Positions 37,397-48,815 of a stretch of DNA of 64,000 nt are shown piece after piece (the first letter of the stretch is position 1; each line of letters begins with the position of its first letter). Below the pieces are notes generated by a model. That model was not told the origin of the DNA and ran no database searches. It worked only from the letters and a program-made list of their open reading frames with translations. The translations under genes were made by a program, and so were the position numbers. Source of the stretch: Forficula auricularia (taxonomy: Eukaryota > Arthropoda > Insecta > Dermaptera > Forficulidae); the NCBI GenBank assembly GCA_024734495.1, contig JALMQS010000278.1, positions 496,001-560,000 on the forward strand, given 5' to 3'.

Positions 37397-37587
37397 CCAT
37401 ATATAAGTGAAAGTAGAAGTAAATAAAAGTTTAAACTTAAGAAAACTTGAAATCATGGTAAGCCAATATGAAAATTTTATTTTCCTAGAAAAAGATGCAG
37501 ATGAAAGTAGAAGAAAAGGAATTCTTTTTTGATAGTTTATTTCCTGGACAACAGCTAGAAAAGGAGGTTCTCAAGAGGCAGGAATGA
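37397..37587. other. short spacer
   Basis: Nothing recognised. Confidence 0.4.
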
Positions 37588-37790
37588 TTGGGATGCATCT
37601 AGGCCGGGACATTGCTCGGGCTGTACTGGGCGGCCTTGGGTTCGGTTCCCGGGCCACGCAAGTGCCTCGCCCGCAGCTCAGACAAAAGCCATGCAAAGGT
37701 ACGGCTGCGACACCGCCTCACAGACCCCACCACACCACAGACGCTTAAGCTGATAACAAGCCTTACGAAATGCATGTCCGCACAGAAATA
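37588..37790 (+). repeat. tRNA-derived SINE-like sequence
   Basis: GC-rich island with a box B-like GGTTCGGTTCC (37630-37640), a weak box A region upstream (CTAGGCCGGGACATTGC) and a CGCCTCACAGACCCC stretch near 37708. The latter resembles CACCTCACAGACATAC in the SINE at 58835. The A/C-rich end lies near 37790. Boundaries are uncertain. ORFs across it on both strands are side-effects of composition. Confidence 0.5.
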
Positions 37791-39139
37791 CACACACGAG
37801 CTTCGAGAAGTTCAATTCTCATTTGAAAGAGTACATAAGAGATCAAAGAGAAAGAAAGATTGGAGACCAATTGAATGAGAAGAGTTGTGCTTAAAAAAAC
37901 GATTTACTCTTAGAATCGAATAGTACCTAAATAGGAAACTAGACGTTTTATTTCTTTTCAGCAATTAAAAAAAAATAATAATAAAATGATTACTTTAAGA
38001 TTCATGTGGCAAAATTCAATGCACCCACACGCATTTAAGGTAGTTCTTTGACAAATGCAAAAATTCAAGAAGTCTTCGAAACTTGGAATATAAGTCATTA
38101 AAAGCATAGTACACACACTGTTAAAATTTGAAGACGATTTACCACAGCAAACATGAAATAATTGCGATTAAAAATGATTTTTTTTTTAATTTGAAAACGA
38201 TTTACCACATCAAACATGAAATAATTGTGATTAAAAATGAATTTTTTTACATATGGTAGATAGGGAAAGGGTGGGGAAATGATCATTATTTTATTTTTTT
38301 TCATTGAAGGACTTTCACCATCTTGATGAAAAACTAATATTTGTTAGAATAATATATTCGGAGTAACTTATTATAGAAATTATTTACCAAGTAGTTTTGA
38401 TAAAAAATAAAAAAACATATTTGGGCTATTATTTTTAGTGGAGGGGATAAAATATCAATGGCTTGGAAACGATCCATTCATAAATAGAATGTAGTAGCGT
38501 GAAATGTACAGTCACGTTAAAAAACATAACCTAAAATTTTAACACACTCCATATTTATAGAGTGGTTACTAGGCTAAAACTTTTTGTGTGGATTGTCACC
38601 TCCTTAAGTAGATGATTTTAGTGAAGAGATTGATCACATGATATTAACGAAAAGAGGTGACATCTATTCGTAGTATATAGAATTAATAATTACATGTAAT
38701 GGAGTGGGGAATTCACACGCCCTGAAAGTTTTCAGGGAAACAATATTTTCTCCCCTGTTAACTAGCCCTCCTGATTTTAGCCAATTATTTCAATATTTAC
38801 TATTTCGAATCGAATTTCTTTATAATAATGGTAATGTATTCCATAATAACATTGTATTTATATAGCTGCCCGCTTCTGCCTATATTGGCAATGTCATACT
38901 TTTAAGAGTATAGCCAGTGCACTTCTAATTATACGGAGGATGCAGATAGACGCAATATAATTAGGATTGGGAAGATAGTATAAATATCAACAACAGTGTC
39001 TTAAAGTCACTAGCCTCAGATCAAATCACACCACATGTTTCTCAACTTCAATAATCCTAACGGAACCGGTGCTTTCAACAATCCATGGCCACTGGCTCAT
39101 TAGTAGGTATACAAAATCATTATTATTATTAATTAAAAA
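37791..39139. other. AT-rich spacer
   Basis: No gene recognised apart from the tandem repeat listed separately. Confidence 0.5.
38127..38245. repeat. two-copy tandem repeat, 63-bp period
   Basis: TTTGAAGACGATTTACCACA at 38127 and TTTGAAAACGATTTACCACA at 38190 start two copies that stay alike through AACATGAAATAATTG and GATTAAAAATGA. They lie on a background with T-runs between them. Confidence 0.8.
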
Positions 39140-39335
39140 GATTTTGTTTTGCTGAAAGTAGGAGAGTTGTTGATTCATAAAGGGAAATCAAATAAGTTGT
39201 CCTCAGGCGAGCTTGTTATTACAATAGAACGAATTTTCAATATACAAAGGGTAATTGACCGCATGAGAGAGAAAAAATATAAAATATTTCTAATGAAAAA
39301 GACTGATGATGTGCAAATATCACATAGATATATAC
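39140..39335 (+). repeat. fragment of the CTGATGA foldback family
   Basis: Starts with GTTTTGCTGAAAGTAGGAGAG, similar to the complement near 36870-36890, runs through TTTTCAATATACAAAGGGTA (compare the 34.08-kb arm) and reaches GACTGATGATG at 39301. The stem II and GAAA boxes are lost beyond it. Confidence 0.55.
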
Positions 39336-39655
39336 CTTAAGATTATTAGAAAGAATAATATGTCTTTATTTCAGTTTCAACCAACATTATTGTATAAATT
39401 GTGGATGGATTAAAATAAATTTAAGCGAGCTAAATGGCAGATAAATTCGACAAATAACTTAATAGATTTCATAGATTGAAAAGAAAAAGAGAAAGTAAGA
39501 AATAATTTAAAAAATTATTGAATATTTCAATAGAGAATACACTATTGGTTACCGAAATTGCAATAAGCATGAAATATATTGATGCACTTATAAAATTGGA
39601 TATTAAAAATAAGATATATAATTTTCTTAAGAAATGTTAATTTTGAAAAATAAAT
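39336..39655. other. AT-rich spacer, nothing seen
   Basis: No supported feature. Confidence 0.45.
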
Positions 39656-39663
39656 GGTCAATC

Positions 39664-39806
39664 GAGGGGTGAACCGAGATTGGAATTAGGTGTACACCTC
39701 TATGAAATTATGTGGAATTATTTTGCAATTTGCCCCTTCATCTATTGTCTTCTACTTGAAAGTGGAAGTAGGTGTACACGATATTAGGTCGCGGTTCACC
39801 CCTCGA
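39664..39806. mobile_element. GAGGGG-family MITE, copy 2
   Basis: 143 bp. Left end GAGGGGTGAACCGAGATTGG, right end on the complement TCGAGGGGTGAACCGCGACC. Flanks GGTCAATC at 39656-39663 and 39807-39814 are identical 8-bp repeats. Subterminal GGTGTACACC and TGTACACC blocks are mirrored. Confidence 0.85.
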
Positions 39807-39814
39807 GGTCAATC

Positions 39815-42060
39815 CATAAAAATTGTATAACAAAAAATAAAAATGTATTCTCTTAGAAAAAACATTTGCCGCCGCGCTATGAGAATTCATTGTGGAAGGA
39901 ATTTAAAGTAGACTATTAAGAGCATTAGCCACATACCATTGTGAGAGAAAACATACTATATTATGCTAAATTTCTCTTAAATTAGAATATATTTTTAACA
40001 AATTAATTAAATAATTTTTTTCTAATTTCTATATTAACTTTTTTGATTGAATTATACTTTTCCTGCTCGGATTCGTGTATTTGAAAAATTGAATGAAAAA
40101 GTACGAAAAGGAGACCAAAATTACTTTTTAAGTATAGAGCATTTTGATCGTAAAATAACTAAAATTGGATTAAAATGTCGTTTGAAGCAGCGTAAAGACA
40201 ATGCACTTCCAATAATTTCTTAGCCGTTTAAAAACCTTGGTTTAAAAAAAGATAATATTTAGAATTTTACATTTTAATAAAAATGTTATAAACTTGTTTT
40301 ACTAAATATAAAAAAAAATCAAGGACTAAGCAAATTAAATAGATGGATATTTTTAATGTTTTTAATCGTTTCATTGATTAATTTTGTTTCCTGAACAAAA
40401 TTAATTATTATTATTTATGAAACCTACTTAGTAATCTCTTTTTAATTTTATTAGATATGATATTAAATAATTTGTTGAAAAACAAGGTATTCCCACGAAA
40501 GGAATGAATCTTCATTAAAGAAAGCTGGTTGTAAAAGTCTCTAGTTAGGGATACTCTTTTTTATCTAATAAATTATTTTTTTTTGAGACGTTTTAGTAGA
40601 ATTCGATGGAAAATTGATTGTAAGACAGCTAGATCAAGGATAAAGAAAAATAGATTTGTCTTTTCATTTAATTATTTTTTTTTAATTCTTAAAATATTTA
40701 AACTATTTATATTATTAAAATTAATATCGTTATTGTGAGACGTTTACTTAGAATCTATTCTATATACTCGTACATAAAATTCAATATGCCCTATATGCCG
40801 ATCCTGGCATAGAAGTTTTTTTTTTAAATAATGATAATAATTTAGTAACTTATCTATTCTTATTCTTAGTTACAACATACAAGATCTCGTTAATAAGAAA
40901 AGTTTTAACATCTAAGAGCAATGTTTTCATTATCAATGAGGCCCTCAATTTGTATATGAAATGTTTATGGAAAGTGAAGAATTAAATATAATATTAAGAG
41001 ATAAGGAGAGAGTCTGAATTGAAATTGAAATCGTGAAGAAATTGTTTGCAGTCTATAATATTGTTATAATTTTAAGAAAATATGTTGCCAACTTTCTGAT
41101 GGAAAGTTTCAAACATGACTCTTTCGAGAAGTTATCATAGGCAGTGACGATCCCTAACAATCGAAAGAAGGAGTCGAGAGTGAAATGAAAAGAGGATATA
41201 TTAAATATATATAATAAAAGGTTGTGTGTGTAAAAAAATCAAGCGCTAACGATTTGGTCTAATTGCATTAAAGAGGTTGAATGAGTACAGGAAATGACGT
41301 CACGGGTACATGAGGCATTCTCTGCGAAAGGATCGATAGAGGCCTCAGCAACGAAGAGCGGGAAAGAAAAAAAAACTGAAAACTGGCAAACCGGCTCAAA
41401 AATTACCAAGAAGTTAACGGGAGCGCCTTCAAGTTATGCATTCGAATTGAACGATGAAGAGAGCGGGTTGCGTTCGCAGAGTGGCAGGCGCAACGATGGC
41501 AACGAGGCAGAGGCCCATCAAAAAGGAGATAGCCAATAAACACCTGCTCAGAATTTATTACCCTTTTACTTATTCTCTAAGTAGGATAAATAAGGTTAGT
41601 AATATTTTACGGAAATAAATTCAAATTATATAATACTTTTTTAAGCAGAGAATAACTTTTTTAAAATATAAGATACATAAGAAAGAATAAAAAAAAAGAA
41701 ACTAAATCTTAAGAAAAATAAGTTCTAAAGAAAGAATTTATTAAACAGGGATAAAATATTTTGTACATGCTTTATATATAAATGTATGTTTATAGGTACA
41801 ACAATGCACCATCCACAACGACTTTAAATTACTTTATGTCACGAATATGTTATGGGGTGTTTAAGAACTTTCCCTCCGTTGTTCTTTACCTCTTTGTAAT
41901 CACTCAAAAATGTTTCGAAAATTTCTATTTACTATAGAATCATGGCCAGAAGGTTTTTTTTCGAAAAGAAATACATATATTTTGGAATGTATCTCATTAA
42001 CTATATACGGCGGATTGGTTGATTTAGAGTGGCCTATTAAAAGTTTTTGACTTGTTATTT
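39815..42060. other. AT-rich spacer with one GC-richer ORF
   Basis: Mostly plain AT-rich DNA. The patch 41270-41540 is described separately. Confidence 0.5.
41294..41539 (+). other. possible small ORF or exon, unassigned
   Basis: An 81-codon frame from ATGACGTCACGG. The product is hydrophilic, rich in S, K, G, E and N, without cysteine or a membrane segment. It ends GDSQ before TAA. Base composition is clearly higher in GC than the flanks. The start overlaps TGACGTCA (41295-41302), a perfect CRE/ATF site, so the patch might be a regulatory region or a 5' exon instead. No domain recognised. Confidence 0.25.
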
Positions 42061-42490
42061 TTTTTACTTTAGGATATGGTCAAGTATTGTAATCGAGGGG
42101 TGAACCGCGATTGAAATTAGGTGTACACCTTCTTTGGAATTACTTTGTAATTCATTAGATAATCTAGTGTTATCTATTGTCTTCTACTTGGAAATGAAAC
42201 TGGAAGTAGAAGTAGGTGTACACGATTTTAGGTCGCGGTTAATCCTTCGATTGTAATCGTGCATGAAAAAAAAAATCCATCGTTTTTTCGAAAAATCTCA
42301 AAAACGGCTCAAACTATTTTGTTAAAAAAAATTGAACATCGATAAAATTATATTTTACGAGATATTAATGATTATGTCAAAAGGTCTATTAGTACGTTAC
42401 CAAATATTGAGTAGGTAAGATGTCAAATATGAGTTCTCAAAGGTCCCAGATATAATTCAATTGTTAGTTGTCAGTATACTTTTCAAATGA
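42061..42490 (-). repeat. CTTTACCATAC-family repeat split by a MITE
   Basis: Starts TTTTTACTTTAGGATATGGT, then GTCAAGTATTGTAATC. It is interrupted by the GAGGGG MITE (42095-42250) and resumes with TTGTAATCGTGCATGAAAAA. Downstream parts share TTACGAGATATTAATGATTA and GTCAAAAGGTCT-type sequence with 44768-45035 and, on the complement, 55447-55947. Confidence 0.7.
42095..42250. mobile_element. GAGGGG-family MITE, copy 3
   Basis: 156 bp, ends GAGGGGTGAACCGCGATTG and, on the complement, TCGAAGGATTAACCGCGACC. Direct 8-bp flanks TTGTAATC lie at 42087-42094 and 42251-42258. The uninterrupted sequence GTCAAGTATTGTAATCGTGC occurs at about 44791-44810, giving an empty-site paralogue that fixes the insertion point. 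Confidence 0.9.
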
Positions 42491-44399
42491 AACTCACAAT
42501 TTCTTTCTTACACTTATTATAAAGCATACAATTTTTACTGAATAATAGGTCTTCTGTCTCAAAGGATGGGGAGTTTTAGTGAATAGAAATGATAAAATTT
42601 GTAGTTTAAAAAAAGCCTTTATTTCGAGAAACTTCGCAAAGAAAAAAGAATCTGTTATCATGGAATGTTTTAAAGATCCTAGATACTGTATTCTACGGAT
42701 GAGAAAAATCCGCTTTATTAAAAGCAGCCCTTGAGTTTTTCTGCAATTAGATGGTGGAATGAAAAGATTAAAGAACGTCATCTTTTTGGAATTCGGAAGG
42801 TTTGAACTAATAATAATTGCTTTTCTAAAAATATATTTTGATTATATAGTGTGTATGATATGCCCCAGAAACAAAGATAATCTGTGTCAAAAAGGATCGA
42901 GGAAGAAGTATGTCTTTAAGGCAAGCTCAGTCTCATCTACGTATTCTAATTCTAATAGATGTCACCCTTGAGAGATCTTAAATAAAAATGTAATCATCTT
43001 TTTTCTGTTATTTTTTGGCTCGTTTAATATAAAAATATTTAATATTATAAAAAACTTAAATATATATAGAGATAAGTAAGTTTTAATTACAATGAATAAA
43101 GGTGTAGTATTATTTTTTTTTCAAATAAATTTTATTAAATGACAAAACAAAAACTTAACTCTTTTTCTAGAGTATTTATCGTAAAGTGTTTGTCATTAAA
43201 CCAAAGGCTTCGTTGGCCAAGTCCGCCTATAACAGTGACATAATTATTAACCTCTTATGTCACAAAGCCCATCTTAAAATATAACGTTAATAAGGGAAAG
43301 TAATCTTTTTGTTTTTAAACAATATTCGAGGGAATTAACAAAATAATAATCATGAATAAATTTAATAAAAATTAAAAAACGTTTGTGCCGAGAATAGCAG
43401 AATTGTTTAATTTATAAGAAATATATCAAAAAGTGTATCTTAAAATTGTAATTGAATTATAAAAATTAATTATTTACAATAAATTAAGTAGATGAGAATA
43501 TGTAACAATGATTTTGTTTATATTTTACTAAATATTTTTTTATAAGAGGTAACAGGGTTGACAAGATCTCGAATTATGAGTTTATTATTGAAGGCTTATT
43601 AATGATATTTGATCTGAATGAAGTACTTGAGGCCTAAGCCAGAAGATAATATTATTAAGGACCCTCCATTTAGGGATAATAAATTCTATTAGGTTAGATA
43701 GATTTAGAAAAGATACTATAATAACAAAAAATATAAGAAAAAAATGGTTACAAGAGATATTATTAAGTTAAGAGGGGGGCCTATTATTTTAGGCCGAGTA
43801 GATGATCATCAAAAAATATATATCTGAGTAATCAAAATCAATTTTAATAAAAAAAAGTGGCTGAATAAACTAAGCTAGGCCGCAGAGAGATTATATTCCT
43901 ATTTAAAAAATGATTGATTTTTATTTATACGAGAAACAATTTTAAAAAATAATCCGTGCAGTAGGCGTTGTTATTTTTTCCAAATTCAATTATCCAATTA
44001 CAATAATGTATTAGCTATATAACCAATCCAAATGAGAAATAGGAGAATGAAAAGCTTATATAATAATACAATATAATGAGGGACAAATGGTTCTAAATAC
44101 TAGCACATAACACAATATGAATTGATTAATTCACAAATATATAGAAATATTAGTAGAATGGCACTAGTAGTGGTGGGTGTAAAGGGGCTTATAAAAGCAT
44201 TCTGGTATTAAAATGCAAGGGTTGTTCGGGTACGCATAGTGTTTTGCGTCTTAATAAAATTTTTCAATTAAAATTGACTTTACAACTAGAGAGGTTCAAT
44301 TTATTTAAATCACCAAACAAAAAGTGCAAAAAATATAAAGATAAGAAATATATTTCTGAAATGAGAATCATGACGACGGTTTTGGCGAATAAGCAAAGA
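42491..44399. other. AT-rich spacer, no gene seen
   Basis: Overlapping ORFs at 42494-42971 have no recognisable domain. A short match to the family seen near 39140 (GTGCCGAGAATAGCAG) lies at about 43385-43401. Confidence 0.45.
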
Positions 44400-44410
44400 A
44401 TAAAATAGTT

Positions 44411-44597
44411 TTTTTTTGTTTTTTTTTGGCTTTTCGGCCCTTCTAACCATAAGCCAATTTACGATACTATATATTTTTTTTAAATTTTGTCTCAACCCCG
44501 GGGGTCAGATTTTAGCCGAATGCCTCGAGTCGGATTCGAACCCGGGTCCACTTGGTTAGCAGGATGATACGCTACCGACTAGCCTATCGGACCCCCC
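44411..44597 (-). mobile_element. tRNA-derived SINE with 13-bp target duplication
   Basis: On the minus strand: box A (TAGGCTAGTCGGTAGCG) and box B (GGTTCGAATCC) in a tRNA-like head, then a short body with GTAAATTGGCTTATGGTTAG and GCCGAAAAGCC, and an A-rich tail. Flanks ATAAAATAGTTTT at 44400-44412 and 44598-44610 are identical 13-bp duplications (the left copy merges with the T-run). The head has no acceptor-stem pairing, so it is not a tRNA gene. A second copy lies at 61939-62575. Confidence 0.85.
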
Positions 44598-44767
44598 ATA
44601 AAATAGTTTTAATTAATATTACGACACTAATTTGTGCAACAAATAATCTAAGTCAAAGAATAATAATGTCCTGAAATAAACACGAGTAGTAGAAATATTT
44701 ATTTTAATATTATTTTAATGTGTGATTTATGAAATACAAAATCTTCAATAAAATTATTGATTTTACT

Positions 44768-45035
44768 TTACCATACTGCGTATGGTCAAGTATTGTAATC
44801 GTGCATGAAAAATGTGTTCTTTTTTTGGCTGCGCTTTTTCAAATTATCTCAAAAATGGCTGAAACAATTTTTGATTAAAAAAATTGAAACCCCATGGCGT
44901 TTTGGTCTACAAAAAAGCCCTACTGAGTGAACATTGAAAAAATTTTATGTTTCGAGATATTAATTGTTTTGTCAAAATGTCTCTTAGTTACCAAATTAAG
45001 TGTACTCTAGCTCAAAAACTAGTGTGAATATCAAA
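44768..45035 (-). repeat. CTTTACCATAC-family repeat, uninterrupted copy
   Basis: Starts TTTACTTTACCATACTGCGT and contains the empty site GTCAAGTATTGTAATCGTGC, then CATGGCGTTTTGGTCTAC and TTTCGAGATATTAATTG. It abuts the LINE fragment at 45041. Confidence 0.7.
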
Positions 45036-45040
45036 ACGAA

Positions 45041-45449
45041 GTAGATCTGTCTCCGTCCTTTCTCTTTTACATAGATACTATTATGGCTTTTGTTCTGAAG
45101 AGATAAAATCAATAATCCCTTCAAAGGCTTCATTTGTGCGAAATATGGTACATGATTTTCTAGGACTCAACACCCCTACGCGCTTAAATTGGATACTAAC
45201 CGAACAAAACGCATTCGCCAACTCGTTTATCCCTATGACATCTAGAGACTGGAACTCTCTTCCTCCGAACGTCTTCCCAGCAACATATAACCTTCAATCT
45301 TTCAAGACACGCATCCACGAACACCTTCAACTCCGACCCAATCCCTAAATCTCTTCTTATTTCCAAGATACAAGGGTCCATCGCGGACTAGAGAGATTGA
45401 ACCTTTTCGGTGCATCTTTTTCTTGTATCAGTATAATTATAAAAAAAGA
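45041..45449 (+). mobile_element. LINE 3' fragment, plus strand
   Basis: Begins inside the RRSVSALSLFYRYY region of the local LINE, continues through the end of the ORF and the 3' UTR (GCATCTTTTTCTTGTATCAG), and ends in an A-rich tail near 45449. Its junction with the preceding repeat suggests a 5'-truncated insertion. Confidence 0.8.
45136..45348 (+). pseudogene. LINE pol C-terminal fragment
   Basis: Encodes LNTPTRLNW-type sequence, then AFANSFIPMTSRDWNSLPP, FPATYNLQSFKTRIH and the natural ORF end at PNP and TAA. A frameshift near the start has altered YALKLDTNRT. It shows where the family ORF should stop, which the 3273-3959 copy has lost. Confidence 0.8.
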
Positions 45450-45559
45450 CGAAATTTCACATGTGACCTTCTTTGTTTATTTGGAAAAAAGTTAGTAAAA
45501 GGTACTATTTCGCTGCGATTGCCCACTGTCGCGGTCGGCATAACTACTGGCAGTCGTCT
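45450..45559. other. short spacer between two LINE copies
   Basis: About 110 bp between two LINE tails in opposite orientation, GC-balanced, unassigned. Confidence 0.4.
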
Positions 45560-46655
45560 TTTTTTTTTTTTTTTAATGCAATCGAATGCAAGAAGGGGTG
45601 CACCAGTAAAGGTGTAGCCCCTATGGATCTCGAAAGACCCTTGCATTACCGAAGAGAAGGGAAAGTTGATTAAGTGAGAGGGTATAGACGTAGGTGTCTA
45701 TGCACCCTGGTTTTGAAGGTTTGAAGATCATAGGTGCTGGGAAAGATAGAGGCTGGGAGAGAGTTCCAGTTCCTTGAAGTCATGGGGATATATGTATTCG
45801 CGAATGAAGTGGTCCGGCACTTTTCCAATTTGACCGCAAAAGAGTGTTGGGAGTCGGCAAAACGTGTGCTGCGTGCAAAGTATGCTTTGGGGGGAATTAT
45901 TGATTTTATCTCATCAGAGCACCTGCCGTGATAGTATCTATAGAAAAGGGAAAGGGCAGAGACATCTCTTCGATGAGCCAACGAGTCGAGGGAGTCGGTG
46001 AGGGTAGAATCGTCAATTAGCCTGACGGCTCGTTTCTGAATTGCATCAAGGGTAGCAAGAGAATATTTTGAGGCTCCTCTCCACAGATGAGAGCAGTATT
46101 CGAGATAGGGGCGGATTTGGGCCTTGTAGATGGTGAGAAGTTGTGGGGTTTGTAAAATCGCTTGGACCTGAATAAGAAGCCAATCTTCCTTGCTGCAGAT
46201 TTCGCCACAGAGGAGATGTGTTCATTCCAAGACAGGTCAGATGCGACAGAGACGCCCAACATGGATAGGCTGTCACACATTTTCAGGGTATTCGAATCGA
46301 AGTGAATATCAGGAAATCTCTATTTTCGCGCCTAGAAATTAGACAACATTGAGTCTTATTTGAATTAAAGTTAACTAAATTTTGAGAGCCCCATTTATTC
46401 AGTTTGTCTAGGTCGAGAGTAATTGAGGAGGCAATATTGATTCGATTATTCGGGAGAGAGGGTTTGCCGTGTAGAGTGCTATCGTCGGCGTAACAATGAG
46501 TGGGGTTTGCCGTTTGATCAATAAGGTCGTTTATATAAATAAGGAAGAGTGTGGAGGAGATTACAGAGCCTTGGGGAACACCAGAGTTTGTAGAGAACGA
46601 TTCAGATGATGTTCCATCCACCACAACTTTTATACTTCGGTTTGTCTACTGTTTT
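45560..46655 (-). pseudogene. LINE fragment with YADD box, minus strand
   Basis: The longest copy of the local LINE, from a run of T at 45559-45574 (poly-A on the minus strand) to about 46655. Minus-strand frames in order: VDGTSSESFSTNSGVPQGSV, LFLIYINDL and CYADDSTLHGKP (46283-46624), holding the RT active-site box YADD; then LGVSVASDLSWNEH with IGFLFRSKRF (46017-46280); then AHRRDVSALSLFYRYYHG, SRNWNSLPASIFPSTYDLQ and the C-terminal end (45670-45981). Frame changes separate the three blocks. It lies tail-to-tail with the 45041-45449 copy. Confidence 0.85.
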
Positions 46656-47529
46656 CACATAAAACAAGGGAACAATATTTCGCTGGATCTTCTCGGTAGT
46701 CGACGGTCGTGACGTCATCGGTTTGGTCTCCAGACTTCCGACTGGTCTATGAGCAATGAGCATATATAAACCTCCAGATTATTATGTTTTCAAATCAAAA
46801 TTGAGAAATTCTGAATTACATTAATACAATACAAACATAATATGAGTTCGGATTATTCAATTCAATTCAATACAATGGCCGCACATCAGTGAGCTTCTTA
46901 ATCGTTAAAGATTATTTTTTTTTTTTAAGAAAAAAGATAACGTCTAAGAAAAGAAGTACTTTCAACGACCCATTTTGAACCAAAACCTTAATGTACTTCT
47001 TCTAGTCCGGATTCCTAGATTCAATCAAATTTCATTGTTTTGCGACTTAAGTATTTGAGTTTTTGCTACACTCACACGGTCGCAAATAGAATTCGTATTT
47101 CGATTTATGGGGCCCTAAACGATATTTTCAAACTTTTTCACCAATTTTTGATCTAAATTATATATAATATGTAAGGGGAGGGGTTATAATTATCATAGAA
47201 TCTTCAAAATAAATAAGTTTTTATTAATACAAAAAGGGTCTTGCTAATGCCATATGAAATATACTGTAATTTATTGATATAAGCAAATTTTAGCTAAATA
47301 TCAGATAAGAAATAATGATAATAGTTCATTACCTGGGTTGGTTGAAAAGGGAAAAATAATGACATTATCTAAATTAAATCTGAGCAAAATGGTGCTCAGA
47401 AGGAGTACAGCAAGCTTTTGTATCTGGTGGGGAGTGCACGTGTGTTTTGTAGCTCCTCGCCTAGAAGACCATAATGTCGGAACGCCCGGACCTACATTGA
47501 TGCAAATTTGGGGGTGAGTACCCATTGTG
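46656..47529. other. spacer upstream of the R2-like element
   Basis: AT-rich, no gene recognised. 46690-46740 and 47380-47500 are more GC-balanced. No 28S rDNA sequence is seen. Confidence 0.45.
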
Positions 47530-47811
47530 TTTACTTCCTGTGAGCCGCAACCCCTAGGCCATCAGCCTAAGGGGTTGCTTTTAAAGGGCAAAAAATTCTG
47601 ACGGGGTGACGGGTGGGGGGAACCCTTTTAAATCTATCTCATTATGTGCGGAAAAATTTTCTGGATCGGATGGCTAACTTATTTTCTTTATTTTTCTGGT
47701 CTAGGGGAGGTTTTGGGGGGTAAAACTAATTTGGCGTGGCATGGGATTTTCCCCCTCACACCTTCACATGTCCCCTTGCCTACGTCCCCCTGCTCCCCTC
47801 GACCAGGCGAC

Positions 47812-48022
47812 CCCCCGTTCCTACCTATGGGTCAACGAGTGCGCACTAGCGTCACGCAGCCGTTGCTATGGAAACTACCCGTCGCTCACTAGAGCTGGAG
47901 AAGATTCCCCTTGCACAACTATTACCTCCCTGTAGGCCGCAACCAGCCCCCCACCCCCCGCTCCTATCTCTTTTCTACCGAACGCGCATTCGTTGGCGCA
48001 TTCTCGGTTGCCATGGAGATGA
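47812..48022 (+). promoter_or_regulatory. duplicated GC-rich leader module with X-box-like motifs
   Basis: Two diverged tandem units (about 47812-47880 and 47956-48022, about 145 bp apart) both begin with a C-run and a CCTA(C/T)CT segment, pass through ACG(A/C)G-type sequence and end with GTTGCTATGGAAAC (47862-47875) or GTTGCCATGGAGAT (48007-48020). The first closely fits the RFX/X-box consensus GTnnCCATGGnAAC, the second less well. A promoter role is inference. Confidence 0.4.
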
Positions 48023-48690
48023 GTATTAGTATTGTTCAAGCATATTATCATCTGTTTATTGGCGCCATTTATTGTGTTTATGAACTTAATCTGTTGCTTT
48101 TAATATTCACCCGTCACGTCATTTATATAATTATTTATTATCAGCCAACCTTATTATTATTAAGGTGCTGATTATTATTAATTTAAGTTATAGCCCATTT
48201 TAATTTTATGACGTATTTATATACTATTATTTTATCCTTCGTTTGTTGTTATAGTCATTCTTGTCTCAAATTTTAATTATTGTTATTTAATTATAGTTTT
48301 TTGTGGAGGGGTTTGGGCATGCGTCGCCCACATCATAGGGCATTGACGTATTTCCCTGGTCTCCCCAACAATTTTATTTTCCGTAAGTTTTAAAATTACC
48401 GACTAGTCTTATTATTTAATTTAGGTTGCGAGTGGGGCGGGCGTGGGCAGTCCTCATTACACGGACTTGAACCCTCTTCCTGCCTCATCTTTGCATATTT
48501 TATTTGTCGACATGAGACGATGCTTATTTATTAATTTATTAGGGGGATATTGTAATGCTCACAGGGGGCCGCATGGGTGCTTCGTCCCCTATTTCCTATT
48601 TTTTCTATTTTCTATTTGCTTTGGTTTCTATATTGGGTCCGGGTAGATTGCGAGGTGCAATCTTGCGTATACACCTTAAGCTTTTAATTT

Positions 48691-48751
48691 GGTTGCACCT
48701 GGCAGCGTTAGGTGGGCTCTAACGCTGCAAGCCATCCCCTGCCTGGTGCAC
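48691..48751 (+). other. RNA hairpin in the R2-like leader
   Basis: GCAGCGTTAG (48702-48711) and CTAACGCTGC (48719-48728) form a perfect 10-bp stem with a 7-base loop. TGCACC (48694-48699) and GGTGCA (48745-48750) can close an outer stem around it. R2 RNAs of other species have a structured 5' segment bound by the R2 protein near the ORF start. Confidence 0.6.
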
Positions 48752-48815
48752 AAGAAAGGGGCACTGGCGAGGTTTTATGACCTATAAGTCCCCTCCTTTA
48801 ACTCAATTTATTTTG

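Noticed and set aside
44510..44597. tRNA gene on the minus strand
   Set aside because: Box A and box B are present, but the acceptor stem does not pair, and the unit has a SINE body, an A-rich tail and a 13-bp target duplication.
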